DNA of 64,000 nt from Gillisella vitis (GCA_009744235.1 WPHV01000010.1:170566-234565); one strand, 5' to 3'. Positions 34,904 through 44,218 are shown, numbered from the stretch's first letter. A program made the numbers and translations. Notes: generated by a model from the sequence alone, not told the origin.

Positions 34904-35596
34904 ATGACAGCGCCTATCGAGCTTTATTACTGGCCCACCCCGAATGGCTGGAAGATTTCCATTCTGTTGGAAGAACTCGGCCTGCCCTATGAGGTGAAAT
35001 ACATCAATATCGGCAAGGGCGAGCAATTCGCGCCGGATTTCCTGAAAATTTCGCCCAATAACCGCATGCCAGCAATTATCGATCCGGATGGTCCGGGCGG
35101 GGAGCCGATATCCGTGTTCGAATCTGGCGCCATCCTGCAATATCTGGGACGCAAGACCGGCAAATTCTACCCCACCGACGAGCGCGCCCGTGTCGAGGTG
35201 GATCAGTGGCTGTTCTGGCAGATGGGCGGCCTTGGCCCGATGGCCGGACAAGCGCATCATTTCCGTCAATATGCGCCGGAAAAGATCGAATACGGCATCA
35301 ACCGCTACACCAATGAAGTCAACCGTCTCTATGGCGTGATGAACAAGCGGCTGGCGGATCGGGAGTTTCTGGCGGGCAATTATTCCATTGCCGACATGGC
35401 CTGCATCGGCTGGGTCGTACCCCATGCCAATCAGGGACAGGACCTCAACGATTTCCCCCATCTGAAGCGCTGGTTTGAGGCGATGATGGAACGACCGGCG
35501 GTCAAGGCCGGTATTGCTGTTGGCGCCGAGCGGCGTAGCAATGTCGCCACCGATGAGGAAGCCAAGAAAGTCCTGTTTGGTCAAAAGGCGCGATAA
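34904..35596 (+). CDS. glutathione S-transferase, YfcG/Ure2p-like (Nu class)
   Basis: The 230-residue protein has an N-terminal thioredoxin fold (IELYYWPTPNGWKISILLEEL, then NNRMPAIIDPD and VFESGAILQYLG, the glutathione-binding ES pair) and a C-terminal helical domain (QWLFWQMGGLGPMAGQAHHF). These are the marks of bacterial Nu-class enzymes, which have disulfide-bond reductase activity with glutathione. AAGGAGAG precedes the ATG. Monocistronic; a GC-rich hairpin follows. Confidence 0.92.
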   Translation: MTAPIELYYWPTPNGWKISILLEELGLPYEVKYINIGKGEQFAPDFLKISPNNRMPAIIDPDGPGGEPISVFESGAILQYLGRKTGKFYPTDERARVEVDQWLFWQMGGLGPMAGQAHHFRQYAPEKIEYGINRYTNEVNRLYGVMNKRLADREFLAGNYSIADMACIGWVVPHANQGQDLNDFPHLKRWFEAMMERPAVKAGIAVGAERRSNVATDEEAKKVLFGQKAR

Positions 35597-35622
35597 GCAG
35601 GCGTCTTCAAAATCGGGCAATA

Positions 35623-35646
35623 CCGCGCCGGGACGATCCGGCGCGG
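35623..35646. terminator. hairpin between converging GST and DUF2147 genes
   Basis: CCGCGCCGG pairs with CCGGCGCGG over a 6-base loop. It is 27 bases after the GST stop and 8 bases after the DUF2147 stop. Confidence 0.7.
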
Positions 35647-35653
35647 CGAAATA

Positions 35654-35992
35654 TTACATCCGGGTCCAGGTCTGGCTCTTGCACAGCACGGCCAACACGC
35701 AGCCCTTCAAGTTGAGGGACTTGCCCTGAACATTTGCCGAGCCGGAATAGGTCTTGTCATTATCCGGATCGGTGACTTCGCCGGTATAGCTGGCACTTGA
35801 GCCACTCAGCTTGCCGATTTGCTTGCCAGCATGCTTGCCCGTCTTCAGGGTGATGCAAAAGGCTGTGCCACAGCTGGCGATCTCGGCGGTTTCACCGCTC
35901 GCCGTCTTCCATTTGCCTTCAATCGGCTCCGCTGCGCTGACGCTTGTCAGGCTCAAGGCCAATAGTCCGGCTGCGAGTAGAATAGTTTTCAT
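35654..35992 (-). CDS. DUF2147 periplasmic protein
   Basis: The 112-residue secreted protein has a signal peptide (MKTILLAAGLLALSLTSVSA) and a mature beta-rich domain with EGKWKTASGETAEI, VTDPDNDKTYSGSA and LKGCVLAVLCKSQTWTR, as in DUF2147. Function of the family is unknown. Three Cys pairs or partners (SCGTAFC; GCVLAVLC) suggest disulfides. ATG at 35992 follows GGAGGAAA. A LiuR-like box sits about 60 bases upstream. Confidence 0.88.
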   Translation of the reverse strand: MKTILLAAGLLALSLTSVSAAEPIEGKWKTASGETAEIASCGTAFCITLKTGKHAGKQIGKLSGSSASYTGEVTDPDNDKTYSGSANVQGKSLNLKGCVLAVLCKSQTWTRM

Positions 35993-36522
35993 TGTTTCCT
36001 CCACGATCCTCCGCCCCCGATATGATTTCGGGTCACAAGACCACCAAATTAAATGACGCGCACGTAAACGTAAATAGGGCTTTGATGCGATGTGAGAGGC
36101 GCTATCGCAAGGGATGAATGTCGAAGCCTTTCCGCGTCTCTCTCGATCATGATGAACAAAGAGTAAAATCACAACTGTAAAAGATCAGTAAAATTAACCT
36201 CTATTTGCCGGTAAACCAGCCCCTGTAATGCTTAACGGAAAGACAAGTTGACAAAGGGTTTCGAGCCCGTTTGCCACCCGTTAAGCAAGCATTTTAAGCG
36301 CATTTTGAAACCCGTCCGACATAATGAACCCATCAAACGAGCAGGGAAAACCTGCCGCACCGCAAACTCCGAAAAGCGACGTTAGATCGCAAGGATGTTG
36401 ACGGTTCAGACATAAAAACAGGGACTTAGCCTGGCGGGGTATTCCGGCGCAATGATAAGCCGGAAACCCGCCATGACACTGAAAAAAGACCAACCGAAGC
36501 CAAATTGGACAGGAACTAGACC
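35993..36522. other. intergenic between DUF2147 and Sel1 genes
   Basis: Contains the LiuR-like box at 36053-36070. The rest shows no convincing gene or dyad; it precedes the Sel1-like gene. Confidence 0.45.
36053..36070. promoter_or_regulatory. second LiuR-like box, upstream of DUF2147 gene
   Basis: ATGACGCGCACGTAAACG differs at few positions from the box before ETF-QO (8929-8947). It lies 61 bases from the DUF2147 start, the usual distance for a promoter element. Confidence 0.45.
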
Positions 36523-36789
36523 ATGGCACGTTTCGATATGCAGGCAGACGATATGGCCACGATTGGCGGCCAGCCACAGGCTGATATCTTTCGGATCATG
36601 GGCCTGATGTATGCCACCGGTCGTGGCTGCGAGCAGGATCTGGTGTCTGCCCATAAATGGCTGAATATCGCCGCGATCAAAGGATGTGACCGTTCTGTCG
36701 GCCTCCGGTCCGATCTGGCCTCCACCATGACCAAGGGCCAGCTGGCAGAAGCGCTCCGTGACGCCCGTGAATGGATGACCTCCCACTGA
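36523..36789 (+). CDS. small Sel1-repeat protein (88 aa)
   Basis: One Sel1/TPR-like repeat is visible: FRIMGLMYATGRGCEQDLVSAHKWLNIAAIKG (about 24-55), with an acidic N-terminus and a helical C-terminus (KGQLAEALRDAREWM). Such short proteins mediate protein contacts; partner unknown. An AGGAA sequence precedes the ATG. Confidence 0.85.
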   Translation: MARFDMQADDMATIGGQPQADIFRIMGLMYATGRGCEQDLVSAHKWLNIAAIKGCDRSVGLRSDLASTMTKGQLAEALRDAREWMTSH

Positions 36790-36897
36790 TCCACCGCCAT
36801 CCAAACAGGGCATCAACGAAACAGGGTAATACCAAACCATTCAACCGCGACCGGCAGGAACAAGCCGGCGCGGTTTTTGTTTTTCCAAGTGGTTCAA

Positions 36898-38016
36898 TCA
36901 CTTCGATTCGAGATCGCTCAAAACCATCGGCAGCACTTGCTCCAGCAAATCGAGATCCTCCGGCAAGCCAGCGCTGATGCGGATACAGCGATTGAGCGGT
37001 GCCACGCCCGGCATGCGGATAAACACGCCATGCTGCATCAATCCATCGACAATTGCGCGGGCATAGGCCGGGTCGCGGCCGCAGTCCACCGCCACGAAAT
37101 TGGTCGCTGAGGCCAGCGGTTGCAGGCCATTCTGGCGGGCAATTAAGGAAATTCGCTCCCGTGCCGCGATGATCCTCGCGACGGTTGCGGTCAGATAATC
37201 CTGGTCGGCGAGGGCGGCCAGAGCCGCGGCGACGGAGGTGCGCACCATGCCGAAATGATTGCGAATCTTGTCGAAGGCAGACACTGTTCCGGGTGTGCCG
37301 ATCGCATAGCCGATCCGCGCTCCGGCCAAGCCGTAAGCCTTGGAAAATGTCCGCATCCGCAGCACATTCGGCAGGTCGATCAGCGCATCGACCGCAGGGA
37401 TGCTGCCAGCCGGGGCGGTTTCGCTATAGGCTTCGTCCAGAATGAGCAGACATGTCTCCGGCAAGGCGCGGGCAAAGGCGACGACGTCGTGGCTCTTGTG
37501 CCAGCTTCCCATCGGATTATCGGGATTGGCGAGATAGGCCAGCGGCGCATTTTCGCGGCGTACGGCCTCTAGCAAACCGTCGAGATCCTCGCGGTCCTGG
37601 CGATAGGGCACCGTCACCAGTCGCCCACCAAAGCCATTGACGTGAAAATTGAAGGTCGGATAACCGCCAAGCGAAGTGACGACTGGCAAACCCTGCTCGA
37701 TCACCAGCCGCACGGTCAGGCCTAGAAGATCATCGACGCCTTCACCAACCGCAAAATTATCGGCGGCAAGGCCATAATGGGCAGCCAGGGCGGCCTTCAG
37801 ATCGAAATTTTCGGGATCGGCATATTTCCAGATGTCGGATGAGGCGGCCTGCAACGCCAAGTGAACGTTGGGCGAGGGACCGAAGCCGCTTTCATTGGCG
37901 CCGATCCTGGCCTTGACCGGCAGACTGCGCTGGCGCTCGATAGCCTCGGGGCCGACAAAGGGAACGGTGGCGGGCAGGCGGGAGATAAGCGGTGTAAACC
38001 GCGAAAAGGATGACAT
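36898..38016 (-). CDS. histidinol-phosphate aminotransferase-like PLP enzyme
   Basis: The 372-residue class I/II aminotransferase has Lys226 as the Schiff base (RTFSKAYGLAGARIGYA), Asp194 (LLILDEAYSE) and Asn167 (YLANPDNPMGSW). IGANESGFGPSP near 38-49 matches HisC-type enzymes. It stands alone, away from a his operon, so it may be a second HisC-like enzyme for aromatic or other amino acids. ATG at 38016 follows AGGAATAG; in-frame upstream codons back to 38241 are not supported. Confidence 0.88.
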   Translation of the reverse strand: MSSFSRFTPLISRLPATVPFVGPEAIERQRSLPVKARIGANESGFGPSPNVHLALQAASSDIWKYADPENFDLKAALAAHYGLAADNFAVGEGVDDLLGLTVRLVIEQGLPVVTSLGGYPTFNFHVNGFGGRLVTVPYRQDREDLDGLLEAVRRENAPLAYLANPDNPMGSWHKSHDVVAFARALPETCLLILDEAYSETAPAGSIPAVDALIDLPNVLRMRTFSKAYGLAGARIGYAIGTPGTVSAFDKIRNHFGMVRTSVAAALAALADQDYLTATVARIIAARERISLIARQNGLQPLASATNFVAVDCGRDPAYARAIVDGLMQHGVFIRMPGVAPLNRCIRISAGLPEDLDLLEQVLPMVLSDLESK

Positions 38017-38173
38017 GAACGCTATTCCTGGCGAATCGGTGTCGCTGAGAATAGAAAGGCTGCAAGGAGCCGCCAAGGGGCATGAGATCAAACAACAGCG
38101 GCTAGTCCTCTTTATTGCAGCGGACGGCCGTTGATTGAAAATAAATGGTGCGCGACGAGGTTTGAGCGCCTGC

Positions 38174-38587
38174 TCACCGGGCAAGTCTGCCTGTACCCGG
38201 CGCAACGGTTTTTCCAGCATTGTCTTTGGTCCGGTCGGCACTCATGACGAAGTCGGTACGGATAATCCGTTGCAACAAGACTTCTGAAATCGGCATCAGG
38301 AATTTGACACCCGCCCTTGTGCCGTTGCGAAAAGCTTCGGCACAGCCAATGCGCGTAGCAATCCCTAGCACCTCCAGATAGTAATGGCTGCCAAGGCCGA
38401 TACCCGTATCCAATTCGAGACCGGCGCCACCGCGAGAAATATCCAGCACCGTCGCGCTGCGCATGGTCACGCCGCTCAAACCTGCACGGACCGCCATAAT
38501 ACGAGCGGGGCGGCGAACCTGGTAACGGTCCCAGCGCCGCTCATACATTTCTGAAGTGACGGACGCTAGATGGGTTCCTTGCAGCAT
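38174..38587 (-). CDS. PilZ-domain protein
   Basis: The 137-residue protein has the cyclic-di-GMP-binding PilZ pattern: YERRWDRYQVRRPARI supplies the Arg-rich motif and VLDISRGGAGLELD the D-S-G motif. It is probably a cytoplasmic c-di-GMP effector. The ATG at 38587 has AGGAGA upstream; an extension to 38638 is less likely. A second PilZ-like gene lies just upstream on the same strand. Confidence 0.88.
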   Translation of the reverse strand: MLQGTHLASVTSEMYERRWDRYQVRRPARIMAVRAGLSGVTMRSATVLDISRGGAGLELDTGIGLGSHYYLEVLGIATRIGCAEAFRNGTRAGVKFLMPISEVLLQRIIRTDFVMSADRTKDNAGKTVAPGTGRLAR

Positions 38588-38757
38588 GATCTCTCCTCGG
38601 TTGTGCTCGTTGTCAGGAGAAGTTTGCCGCAATGGCATTTCAGAGCGTTGAATCTATTCCATCAAATTTGAGCGATTGGACTAATTTTAAAACCAAAACG
38701 AGAATATGCAAAGAAACGCAACTCAATCTCAAGTCCAACCTGTGTTAGTCTGTGCCA

Positions 38758-39111
38758 TTACGGCCCAAATTCGAATGAGAGCTTTACGACGTGATGAAGG
38801 AATTCGGGATCGATCAGCATGTTGAAGCTCACCACTGCCGTCTCTTGCTCCCTGCGCATCAAGGTGCAACCGATCTCGTCGCGAATGCCTAGAATTTCGA
38901 GAAAGAAGTTTTTCGGCACGGGTAGCATGCGGCTGACTTCGAGTTCCGCACCCTGCAGAGAGATTTTGCGAATCAGGCAACGTACCGTGGTTTTGGTGCT
39001 GAGATGATGGCCCACAAAGATGATTTTGCCAGGTCGGTCAATGCCGAACTTCTTATAGACAAGGTCCCGCGGAATGTCCTTTTTTGCATCGGGAATGTTC
39101 TGCAGCGGCAT
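38758..39111 (-). CDS. PilZ-like protein, degenerate c-di-GMP motif
   Basis: The 117-residue protein shares the pattern of the neighbouring PilZ protein: an N-terminal basic segment, VRCLIRKISLQGAELEVSRML in place of the D-S-G motif, then FFLEILGIRDEIGCTLMRRE, similar to the neighbour's YYLEVLGIATRIGCAEAFRN. The Arg-rich binding motif is weak, so c-di-GMP binding is doubtful. It has a good AAGGAGAAGAAGGA upstream sequence. The pair probably arose by duplication. Confidence 0.78.
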   Translation of the reverse strand: MPLQNIPDAKKDIPRDLVYKKFGIDRPGKIIFVGHHLSTKTTVRCLIRKISLQGAELEVSRMLPVPKNFFLEILGIRDEIGCTLMRREQETAVVSFNMLIDPEFLHHVVKLSFEFGP

Positions 39112-39401
39112 GACACCGGTCCTTCTTCTCCTTCTTGGTATCCCAGTTTAACGCAGTTTTCCTAATTGTTTGCCTCATCTTATCGGTAAAATTGTCGAGC
39201 CTGACGAACTGCGGCAACTCTTCTGATCCGTCCCAAGGTGAGGAGGTGGCCGATCTTCGGAACCTGGCATTATTACATCCAGGCGTGGCCACCGAACTTG
39301 ACGGGTTGGCATCCGGTATTTACCCGTTGATGAGAATGGTTATCGCGTTGATTGCTGCATTTTTTCCGGCAGAGAGTTCGCGATTTTTCTGGAGGCATGG
39401 C

Positions 39402-40619
39402 GTGGAAAATTCATTGGTGATCGTCGGCGCAGGGCAGGCCGGTTTTTCTGTTGCGGCAAAGCTACGGGCACTGAACGACGAACGACCGATTACCATGATT
39501 GGCCTTGCACCGGAATTACCCTATCAGCGCCCACCGCTTTCAAAAAAATATCTGATCGGCGAAATGAGTTTTGATCGACTGCTGTTGCGGCCCGCCCAAT
39601 GGTACGATGAAAATGCGATTACACTGCGCCTTTCCAGTTGGGTGGAAGAAATTGATCGATCGAAAAAGCTACTTCGGCTTCAGGACGGTTCATCACTGTC
39701 CTATGACAAACTCGTGCTTGCCACCGGTTCGACGCCACGAGGATTGCCGCAGGAAATTGGCGGCAACTTGGCTGGGGTCTACACCATCCGCAACAAGGCC
39801 GATGCTGACCGCCTGGCTGAGGTGATGAAGCCAGGGCGGCGGCTGTTGATCATCGGGGGCGGCTATATTGGCCTGGAGGCTGCTGCCGTGGCGCGCCATC
39901 TTGGCCTTGAGGTCACGGTGATCGAAATGGCCGACCGCATTCTATCGCGTGTTGCCGCCAAAGAGACTGCCGATTTCATTCGTGCCGTTCACCAGGGTCA
40001 TGGCGTGATGATTCGCGAAAACATGGGCTTGAAATGCCTTTTGGGTAAGAATGATATCGTGACGGCTGCCGAGCTATCAGATGGCAGCAGGCTTGATGTC
40101 GATTTGGTGATCGTCGGTATCGGCGCGACCGCCAATGACGGATTGGCGCGCAACGCCGGACTGCATGTGCAGAATGGCATTATTGTCGACGGCTATGCCC
40201 GGACATCCGATCCTGACATCTTCGCTGCTGGCGATTGCGCGCTGCTTCCTTGGGGTGAGGGGGCTGTCCGGCTGGAATCAGTTCAGAATGCCGTCGATCA
40301 AGGGGAAGCCATTTCTATGGTGCTTGCAGGTGGGACAGTGCCCTACGCACCAAAACCATGGTTCTGGTCGGATCAATACGATCTGAAACTGCAAATCGCC
40401 GGGCTTAATCTGGGCTATGACGAGACGATTATAAGACCGGGCATGCGCGAGGGTAGCCTGTCCGTCTGGTATTATCATGAGGACCGTTTCCTTGCGGTCG
40501 ATGCCATCAATGATGCCAAGGCCTATGTCACGGCCAAAAAGCTTCTGGAAGCCGGCCGGTTCGCCGATAAGGCAATCATTGGTAATCCGCAGGAAGATTT
40601 AAAGCAGTTGCTGGCCTGA
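39402..40619 (+). CDS. NAD(P)H:ferredoxin/rubredoxin reductase-type flavoprotein
   Basis: The 405-residue protein has FAD-binding VIVGAGQAGFSVAAKLR at the N-terminus, RPPLSKKYL, ATGSTPR, the NAD(P)-binding GGGYIGLEAAAVARHLG near 150 and IFAAGDCALLP near 275. The fold is that of BphA4/HcaD/ThcD ferredoxin reductases, which pass electrons to a 2Fe-2S ferredoxin for monooxygenases or dioxygenases; no partner is nearby. Start is the GTG at 39402 with GGAGG 7 bases upstream; the open frame runs 89 codons further upstream but that part has no family similarity. Confidence 0.9.
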   Translation: MENSLVIVGAGQAGFSVAAKLRALNDERPITMIGLAPELPYQRPPLSKKYLIGEMSFDRLLLRPAQWYDENAITLRLSSWVEEIDRSKKLLRLQDGSSLSYDKLVLATGSTPRGLPQEIGGNLAGVYTIRNKADADRLAEVMKPGRRLLIIGGGYIGLEAAAVARHLGLEVTVIEMADRILSRVAAKETADFIRAVHQGHGVMIRENMGLKCLLGKNDIVTAAELSDGSRLDVDLVIVGIGATANDGLARNAGLHVQNGIIVDGYARTSDPDIFAAGDCALLPWGEGAVRLESVQNAVDQGEAISMVLAGGTVPYAPKPWFWSDQYDLKLQIAGLNLGYDETIIRPGMREGSLSVWYYHEDRFLAVDAINDAKAYVTAKKLLEAGRFADKAIIGNPQEDLKQLLA

Positions 40620-40780
40620 TCCAGCGCTGACGAAATAGCTCTCGGGGCCATTTTAAAGCACCTCAGGCCCTTGAGGCGTGGAAGCATCTGCATCTCGTTC
40701 AAAGCGACAATGCGTGAGCATCCGTGCCTTGATAGAAGGCCAGCCAAATTCTTTCAGAGTGAGAGGTTGCCTTGGGAAGA

Positions 40781-40856
40781 GTGAAACCGGTTTTCCCGAA
40801 AAGACAAACGACAACACAAGACGGGAGAGTTTGCATGGTTCAATCAAAACCGAAAG
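40781..40856. repeat. intergenic repeat copy, CCGGTTTTCCCGAAAAGACA family
   Basis: About 45 bases beginning AGTGAAACCGGTTTTCCCGA match the element at 49031-49075 with few changes; TGGTTCAAT recurs downstream in both. Confidence 0.75.
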
Positions 40857-40980
40857 ACCCCAAACAATCCTAGGACCCAACCCTTCGAACCCAGTCCTAT
40901 AAGAGAGGATTAAGGGCAATAAGCGCAATCGCGCTTTATATCCAACCCTGCTTGCGAGGTTGCACACCGCATCAAGGCAA

Positions 40981-41010
40981 TAAAAAACCTCCGGGCGTAA
41001 ACCCGGAGGC
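40981..41010 (-). terminator. rho-independent terminator of the distal porin
   Basis: On the reverse strand CCTCCGGG-TTTACG-CCCGGAGG is followed by TTTTTTA. It begins about 30 bases after the porin stop codon. Confidence 0.92.
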
Positions 41011-41038
41011 TATTGTCAACTGAAGATCAACAATCAGA

Positions 41039-42073
41039 TCAGAACTTGCGTTCCAGACGAACAAAGCCCGTCCAAACGTCGTCGTTGCCATCCCAGTCAT
41101 GATCCTGGTACTGAGCAGAAACCTTGGTGGTCAGGCCTTCTGCCAGCTTGTAGTCAACCGTCAGACCAGCTCTCCAGATGTCGCGACCGAAGTAATCGCC
41201 ATCCGTGTCAACCTGAGTTTCACCCCAGTACTGAACGCCAGGAGTCAGGCTCAGCTTGTCGGTGATCTTTGCAGCGTACTGAGCAGCAACAGTCCACTTG
41301 CTGAGGTCGTAATAGGTGCTTGCGCCGGTCGAGTAGATCGCAGCGATACCGAATTCGCCAGGACCAACTTCAGCTGTAGCCAAGCCACGAACAGCACCAT
41401 TGCTGGTTGCGAAATCCCAAGAGCCGAGCAGGTTTGCAGTAACCGGACCGAAAGTCGTGCCGACCTGAGCTTCAAGACCAACGCGGTTATTCTTGCTGTA
41501 CGGATCAGAGCCAGCAGCCGGAGTACGGCTGTAGTAACCCGTCAGTTCGTCAACCGAACCGTATACGAAGAAATTGTCAGCCTTGTACTTGTAAGCAATC
41601 GAGTTCAGACGGTTCGAACCGATATCGTCGGTTTCGCCGGACAGATCGCTATCCCAAGGATTGTAGAAGGAACCGACCTGGAAGCCAGCAACAGTGATGA
41701 AGGCTTCGTCGAGTTCGAGGCTGCCGCCGTTTTCATCAGCCCAGGTGCGGACCGTGATGGTGGAGCCGATCGTGCCGAGTTCGGAGTCGTTCTTGGCGTC
41801 GAAAGTGACGAGGCCACGTGTACGAGCGTTCCAGTTACGATCATCGCCCAGGCTGTTGTTGCTTGCGCCCTGAACTTCAAAACGAACGTAGCCGCTCATC
41901 TTCAAGCAGGTTTCAGTGCCGGGGATGTAGAAGTAGCCAGTGCCGAAAGCATCGCAAACGCGGACATATTCAGCAGGTTCGGGGGCAGCGGCAACAATAG
42001 CGTCAGCAGCCTGTGCGCCAGATACTGCTGCGAGAGCCGCAGCGGAGCCGAGAAGAAGGCCCTTAATATTCAT
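41039..42073 (-). CDS. outer-membrane porin, RopA/Omp2 type (copy 1)
   Basis: The 344-residue protein has a 22-residue signal peptide (MNIKGLLLGSAAALAAVSGAQA), then EYVRVCDAFGTGYFYIPGTETCLKMSGYVRFE, with two cysteines that are characteristic of alphaproteobacterial porins. It ends in Phe (FVRLERKF), as required for barrel insertion. It forms a trimeric diffusion channel. The next gene upstream is a close paralogue, sharing the signal peptide and much of the barrel. GGAG lies 9 bases before the ATG. Own terminator and probably own promoter. Confidence 0.95.
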   Translation of the reverse strand: MNIKGLLLGSAAALAAVSGAQAADAIVAAAPEPAEYVRVCDAFGTGYFYIPGTETCLKMSGYVRFEVQGASNNSLGDDRNWNARTRGLVTFDAKNDSELGTIGSTITVRTWADENGGSLELDEAFITVAGFQVGSFYNPWDSDLSGETDDIGSNRLNSIAYKYKADNFFVYGSVDELTGYYSRTPAAGSDPYSKNNRVGLEAQVGTTFGPVTANLLGSWDFATSNGAVRGLATAEVGPGEFGIAAIYSTGASTYYDLSKWTVAAQYAAKITDKLSLTPGVQYWGETQVDTDGDYFGRDIWRAGLTVDYKLAEGLTTKVSAQYQDHDWDGNDDVWTGFVRLERKF

Positions 42074-42153
42074 TTTTAATCTCCAGTTTGTCGTTTAAGA
42101 AATAGAGATATTCTCTCTATGAACCGCTCTTGTTGTTTGCCCCCCGGCATACT

Positions 42154-42185
42154 GACTAGGCCCCGTATTCCAACGGAGCCTAGTC
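42154..42185 (-). terminator. hairpin terminator of the proximal porin
   Basis: GACTAGGC and GCCTAGTC pair, extended by CCGT/ACGG after one mismatch, over a 6-base loop. It begins about 25 bases past the stop of porin copy 2. A second small hairpin TATCTC-CTAA-GAGATA lies next to the stop. Confidence 0.7.
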
Positions 42186-42209
42186 TTAGTCTTATCTCCT
42201 AAGAGATAA

Positions 42210-43256
42210 TTAGAACGAACGCTGCAAGCGAACGAAGCCAGACCATACGTCGTCGCTGTTGCTCCAGGCATGATCCTGGTACTGAGCGGAAACCTTGGTG
42301 GTCAGGCCTTGAGCCAGCTTATAGTCCAGCGTCAAGCCACCCTTCCAGATGTCACGGCCGGTGTAATCGCCGCTACCGTCAACCTGGGTGTTAGCGAAGT
42401 ACTGAACGCCAGGAGTCAGGGTCAGCTTGTCAGTGATCTTTGCTGCGTATTCAGCAGCAACAGTCCACTCAGCCTTGTCGTAGTAAGCCGAAACGCCGGT
42501 CGAGTACAGGCCAGCGACGCCGAGCACGCCAGGACCGAGGTTTGCGGTTGCGATGACGCGAACAGCGCCGTCGTTAGCAACTGCGTCCCAGCCACCCAGC
42601 AGGGTTGCTGTTACTGGACCGAAAGAACCGCCAACCTGGCCTTCAATGCCAACGCGCTTGTTCTGGCCGTAAGCATCAGCCTGGCCGAGGTCACGTGGAC
42701 GGCTGTAGTAGCCAGTCAGTTCGTCAACAGCGATGCCGGCGAAGAAGGTGTCGGACTTGTAGTTGTAAGCGATCGAGTTCAGACGGTTCGAGCCGAGGTC
42801 ATCGGTTTCACCGGAGAGGCCCGTATCGAAGTAGTTGTAGAATTCACCAACCTGGAAGCCAGCAACAGTGATGAAGGCTTCGTCGAGTTCGAGGCTGCCG
42901 CCGTTTTCATCAGCCCAGGTGCGGACAGTGATGGTGGAGCCGATCGTGCCGATTTCAGAGTCGTTCTTGGCGTCGAAAGTGACGAGGCCACGAGTACGAG
43001 AGTTCCAGTCGCGGTTACCCGACCAGGACGAGTCGCCGTCGTTGCTGTTGCCCTGAACTTCGAAACGGACATAGCCCTTAACGCGAAGGCAGGTTTCGGT
43101 GCCGGGGATGTAGAAATAGCCAGTGCCGAAGGCGTCGCAAACGCGGACGTATTCAGCTGGTTCCGGAGCAGCAGCAACGATAGCGTCTGCTGCCTGGGCG
43201 CCGGATACTGCTGCGAGAGCCGCAGCGGAGCCGAGAAGAAGGCTCTTGATGTTCAT
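42210..43256 (-). CDS. outer-membrane porin, RopA/Omp2 type (copy 2)
   Basis: The 348-residue paralogue of the neighbouring porin has a signal peptide differing at one residue and the identical stretch EYVRVCDAFGTGYFYIPGTE. Differences cluster in the loops after strands 2-4 (for example GNSNDGDSSWSGNRDW here, GASNNSLGDDRNW there), the parts that set pore size and are seen by phages. C-terminal Phe is present. GGAGGT lies 6 bases before the ATG. The two probably arose by tandem duplication and are transcribed separately. Confidence 0.95.
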   Translation of the reverse strand: MNIKSLLLGSAAALAAVSGAQAADAIVAAAPEPAEYVRVCDAFGTGYFYIPGTETCLRVKGYVRFEVQGNSNDGDSSWSGNRDWNSRTRGLVTFDAKNDSEIGTIGSTITVRTWADENGGSLELDEAFITVAGFQVGEFYNYFDTGLSGETDDLGSNRLNSIAYNYKSDTFFAGIAVDELTGYYSRPRDLGQADAYGQNKRVGIEGQVGGSFGPVTATLLGGWDAVANDGAVRVIATANLGPGVLGVAGLYSTGVSAYYDKAEWTVAAEYAAKITDKLTLTPGVQYFANTQVDGSGDYTGRDIWKGGLTLDYKLAQGLTTKVSAQYQDHAWSNSDDVWSGFVRLQRSF

Positions 43257-44065
43257 AATGACCTCCAGTCAAGTTTCATTAGGGTCTGGGCTTGTTTGGC
43301 TGAAGGACAGCATTTCCTGCCCCCATTCCCGTTAACGTATGAAACGGACGATCCACCGCCTCGCTTCTGGATTTGAAAATACAAAACGCTGCTGCGCTTG
43401 CAATCGACAAACGGCAAACGGGGCAGTTTCGCCATAGCCTTCCCTGTTTGATGTTGCTGAAAGGACACAAAGCTATGGCCGAAGCGGGGCATTTGTTTAC
43501 TCTTTGTTAAGAAACGCTTTGAAAAACAAAGGCTAACGTCAATCAACTGAAAACCGGCTTGAATTCCGACCTCATCCGAAATGCGGCAAATCCGGGCGAT
43601 TCGGTGCCGACGAGTGCTATTTGAAGGCGATCTGCTGCAAAGTCGCTTCAAGGTGAGACGATGTTTTCAACAGCCTCTTCGGCTCGCAGTGTAGCAAAAT
43701 CGGACTGAGGACAGCCGGAATCGGTGGCGATTCTATTTTAGACTCTAGCGATTCTCTCAACCAATCGCGGTGTCGCTCGTTACCTGACGAGGTTCGCGCA
43801 TGCAGCCCGCTTGTTACAGGGCCCGCTTGTTACAGGGAGAGTGCGCCCGCCTTCTGATAAGGGCAGTCTTCTTATAAGGGCAATTAAGGACAATCAAAAC
43901 GAGACAGAGCAGCGTTGTCGCCGGGGGCGAGTATGGCGGAATTGTCCAGGCTGGCACAATGGTGTGCGGTTTGCTTTGTTTGTTATGAGGAAATGGCGCC
44001 TTTATCGTGGAAGTTGGCGAAAAGCGCTTGCAATCGAATCTACGACGACATAATCAGACCGCACC
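43257..44065. other. long intergenic region between porin and tRNA-Ser
   Basis: About 800 bases without a gene I can support. The left part must hold the porin promoter. A perfect 16-bp direct duplication (GCCCGCTTGTTACAGG at 43805 and 43821) and a nearby imperfect CT(G/T)ATAAGGGCA pair occur before the tRNA. Confidence 0.5.
43805..43836. repeat. 16-bp perfect tandem duplication
   Basis: GCCCGCTTGTTACAGG occurs twice without spacer. A second, imperfect short duplication follows at about 43853-43886. Confidence 0.85.
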
Positions 44066-44155
44066 GGAGAGGTGGCCGAGTGGTCGAAGGCGCTCCCCTG
44101 CTAAGGGAGTATACCAGAGATGGTATCGTGGGTTCGAATCCCATCCTCTCCGCCA
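44066..44155 (+). tRNA. tRNA-Ser (anticodon GCU)
   Basis: The 90-base cloverleaf has acceptor stem GGAGAGG/CCTCTCC, discriminator G and encoded CCA (44153-44155). The anticodon loop is CTGCTAA with GCT at 44100-44102, reading AGU/AGC. A long variable arm (ATACCAGAGATGGTAT), typical of serine tRNA, and GGTTCGAATCC in the T arm are present. Confidence 0.97.
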
Positions 44156-44218
44156 TCAAACAAACTTCCATTTAAATCTATTTGTAACCATGTGTCGCTC
44201 TGGGCGAGCAAACGATTG

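Larger units (their letters stand above)
40620..41038. other. intergenic with a rhizobial-type repeat
   Basis: No gene seen. It holds a copy of the CCGGTTTTCCCGAAAAGACA repeat near 40781-40830 and the porin terminator near the right end. Confidence 0.55.

Noticed and set aside
39135-39401. N-terminal extension of the ferredoxin-reductase-like protein
   Set aside because: The FAD motif begins right after the GTG at 39402, which has a good ribosome binding site; the upstream residues show no family similarity.
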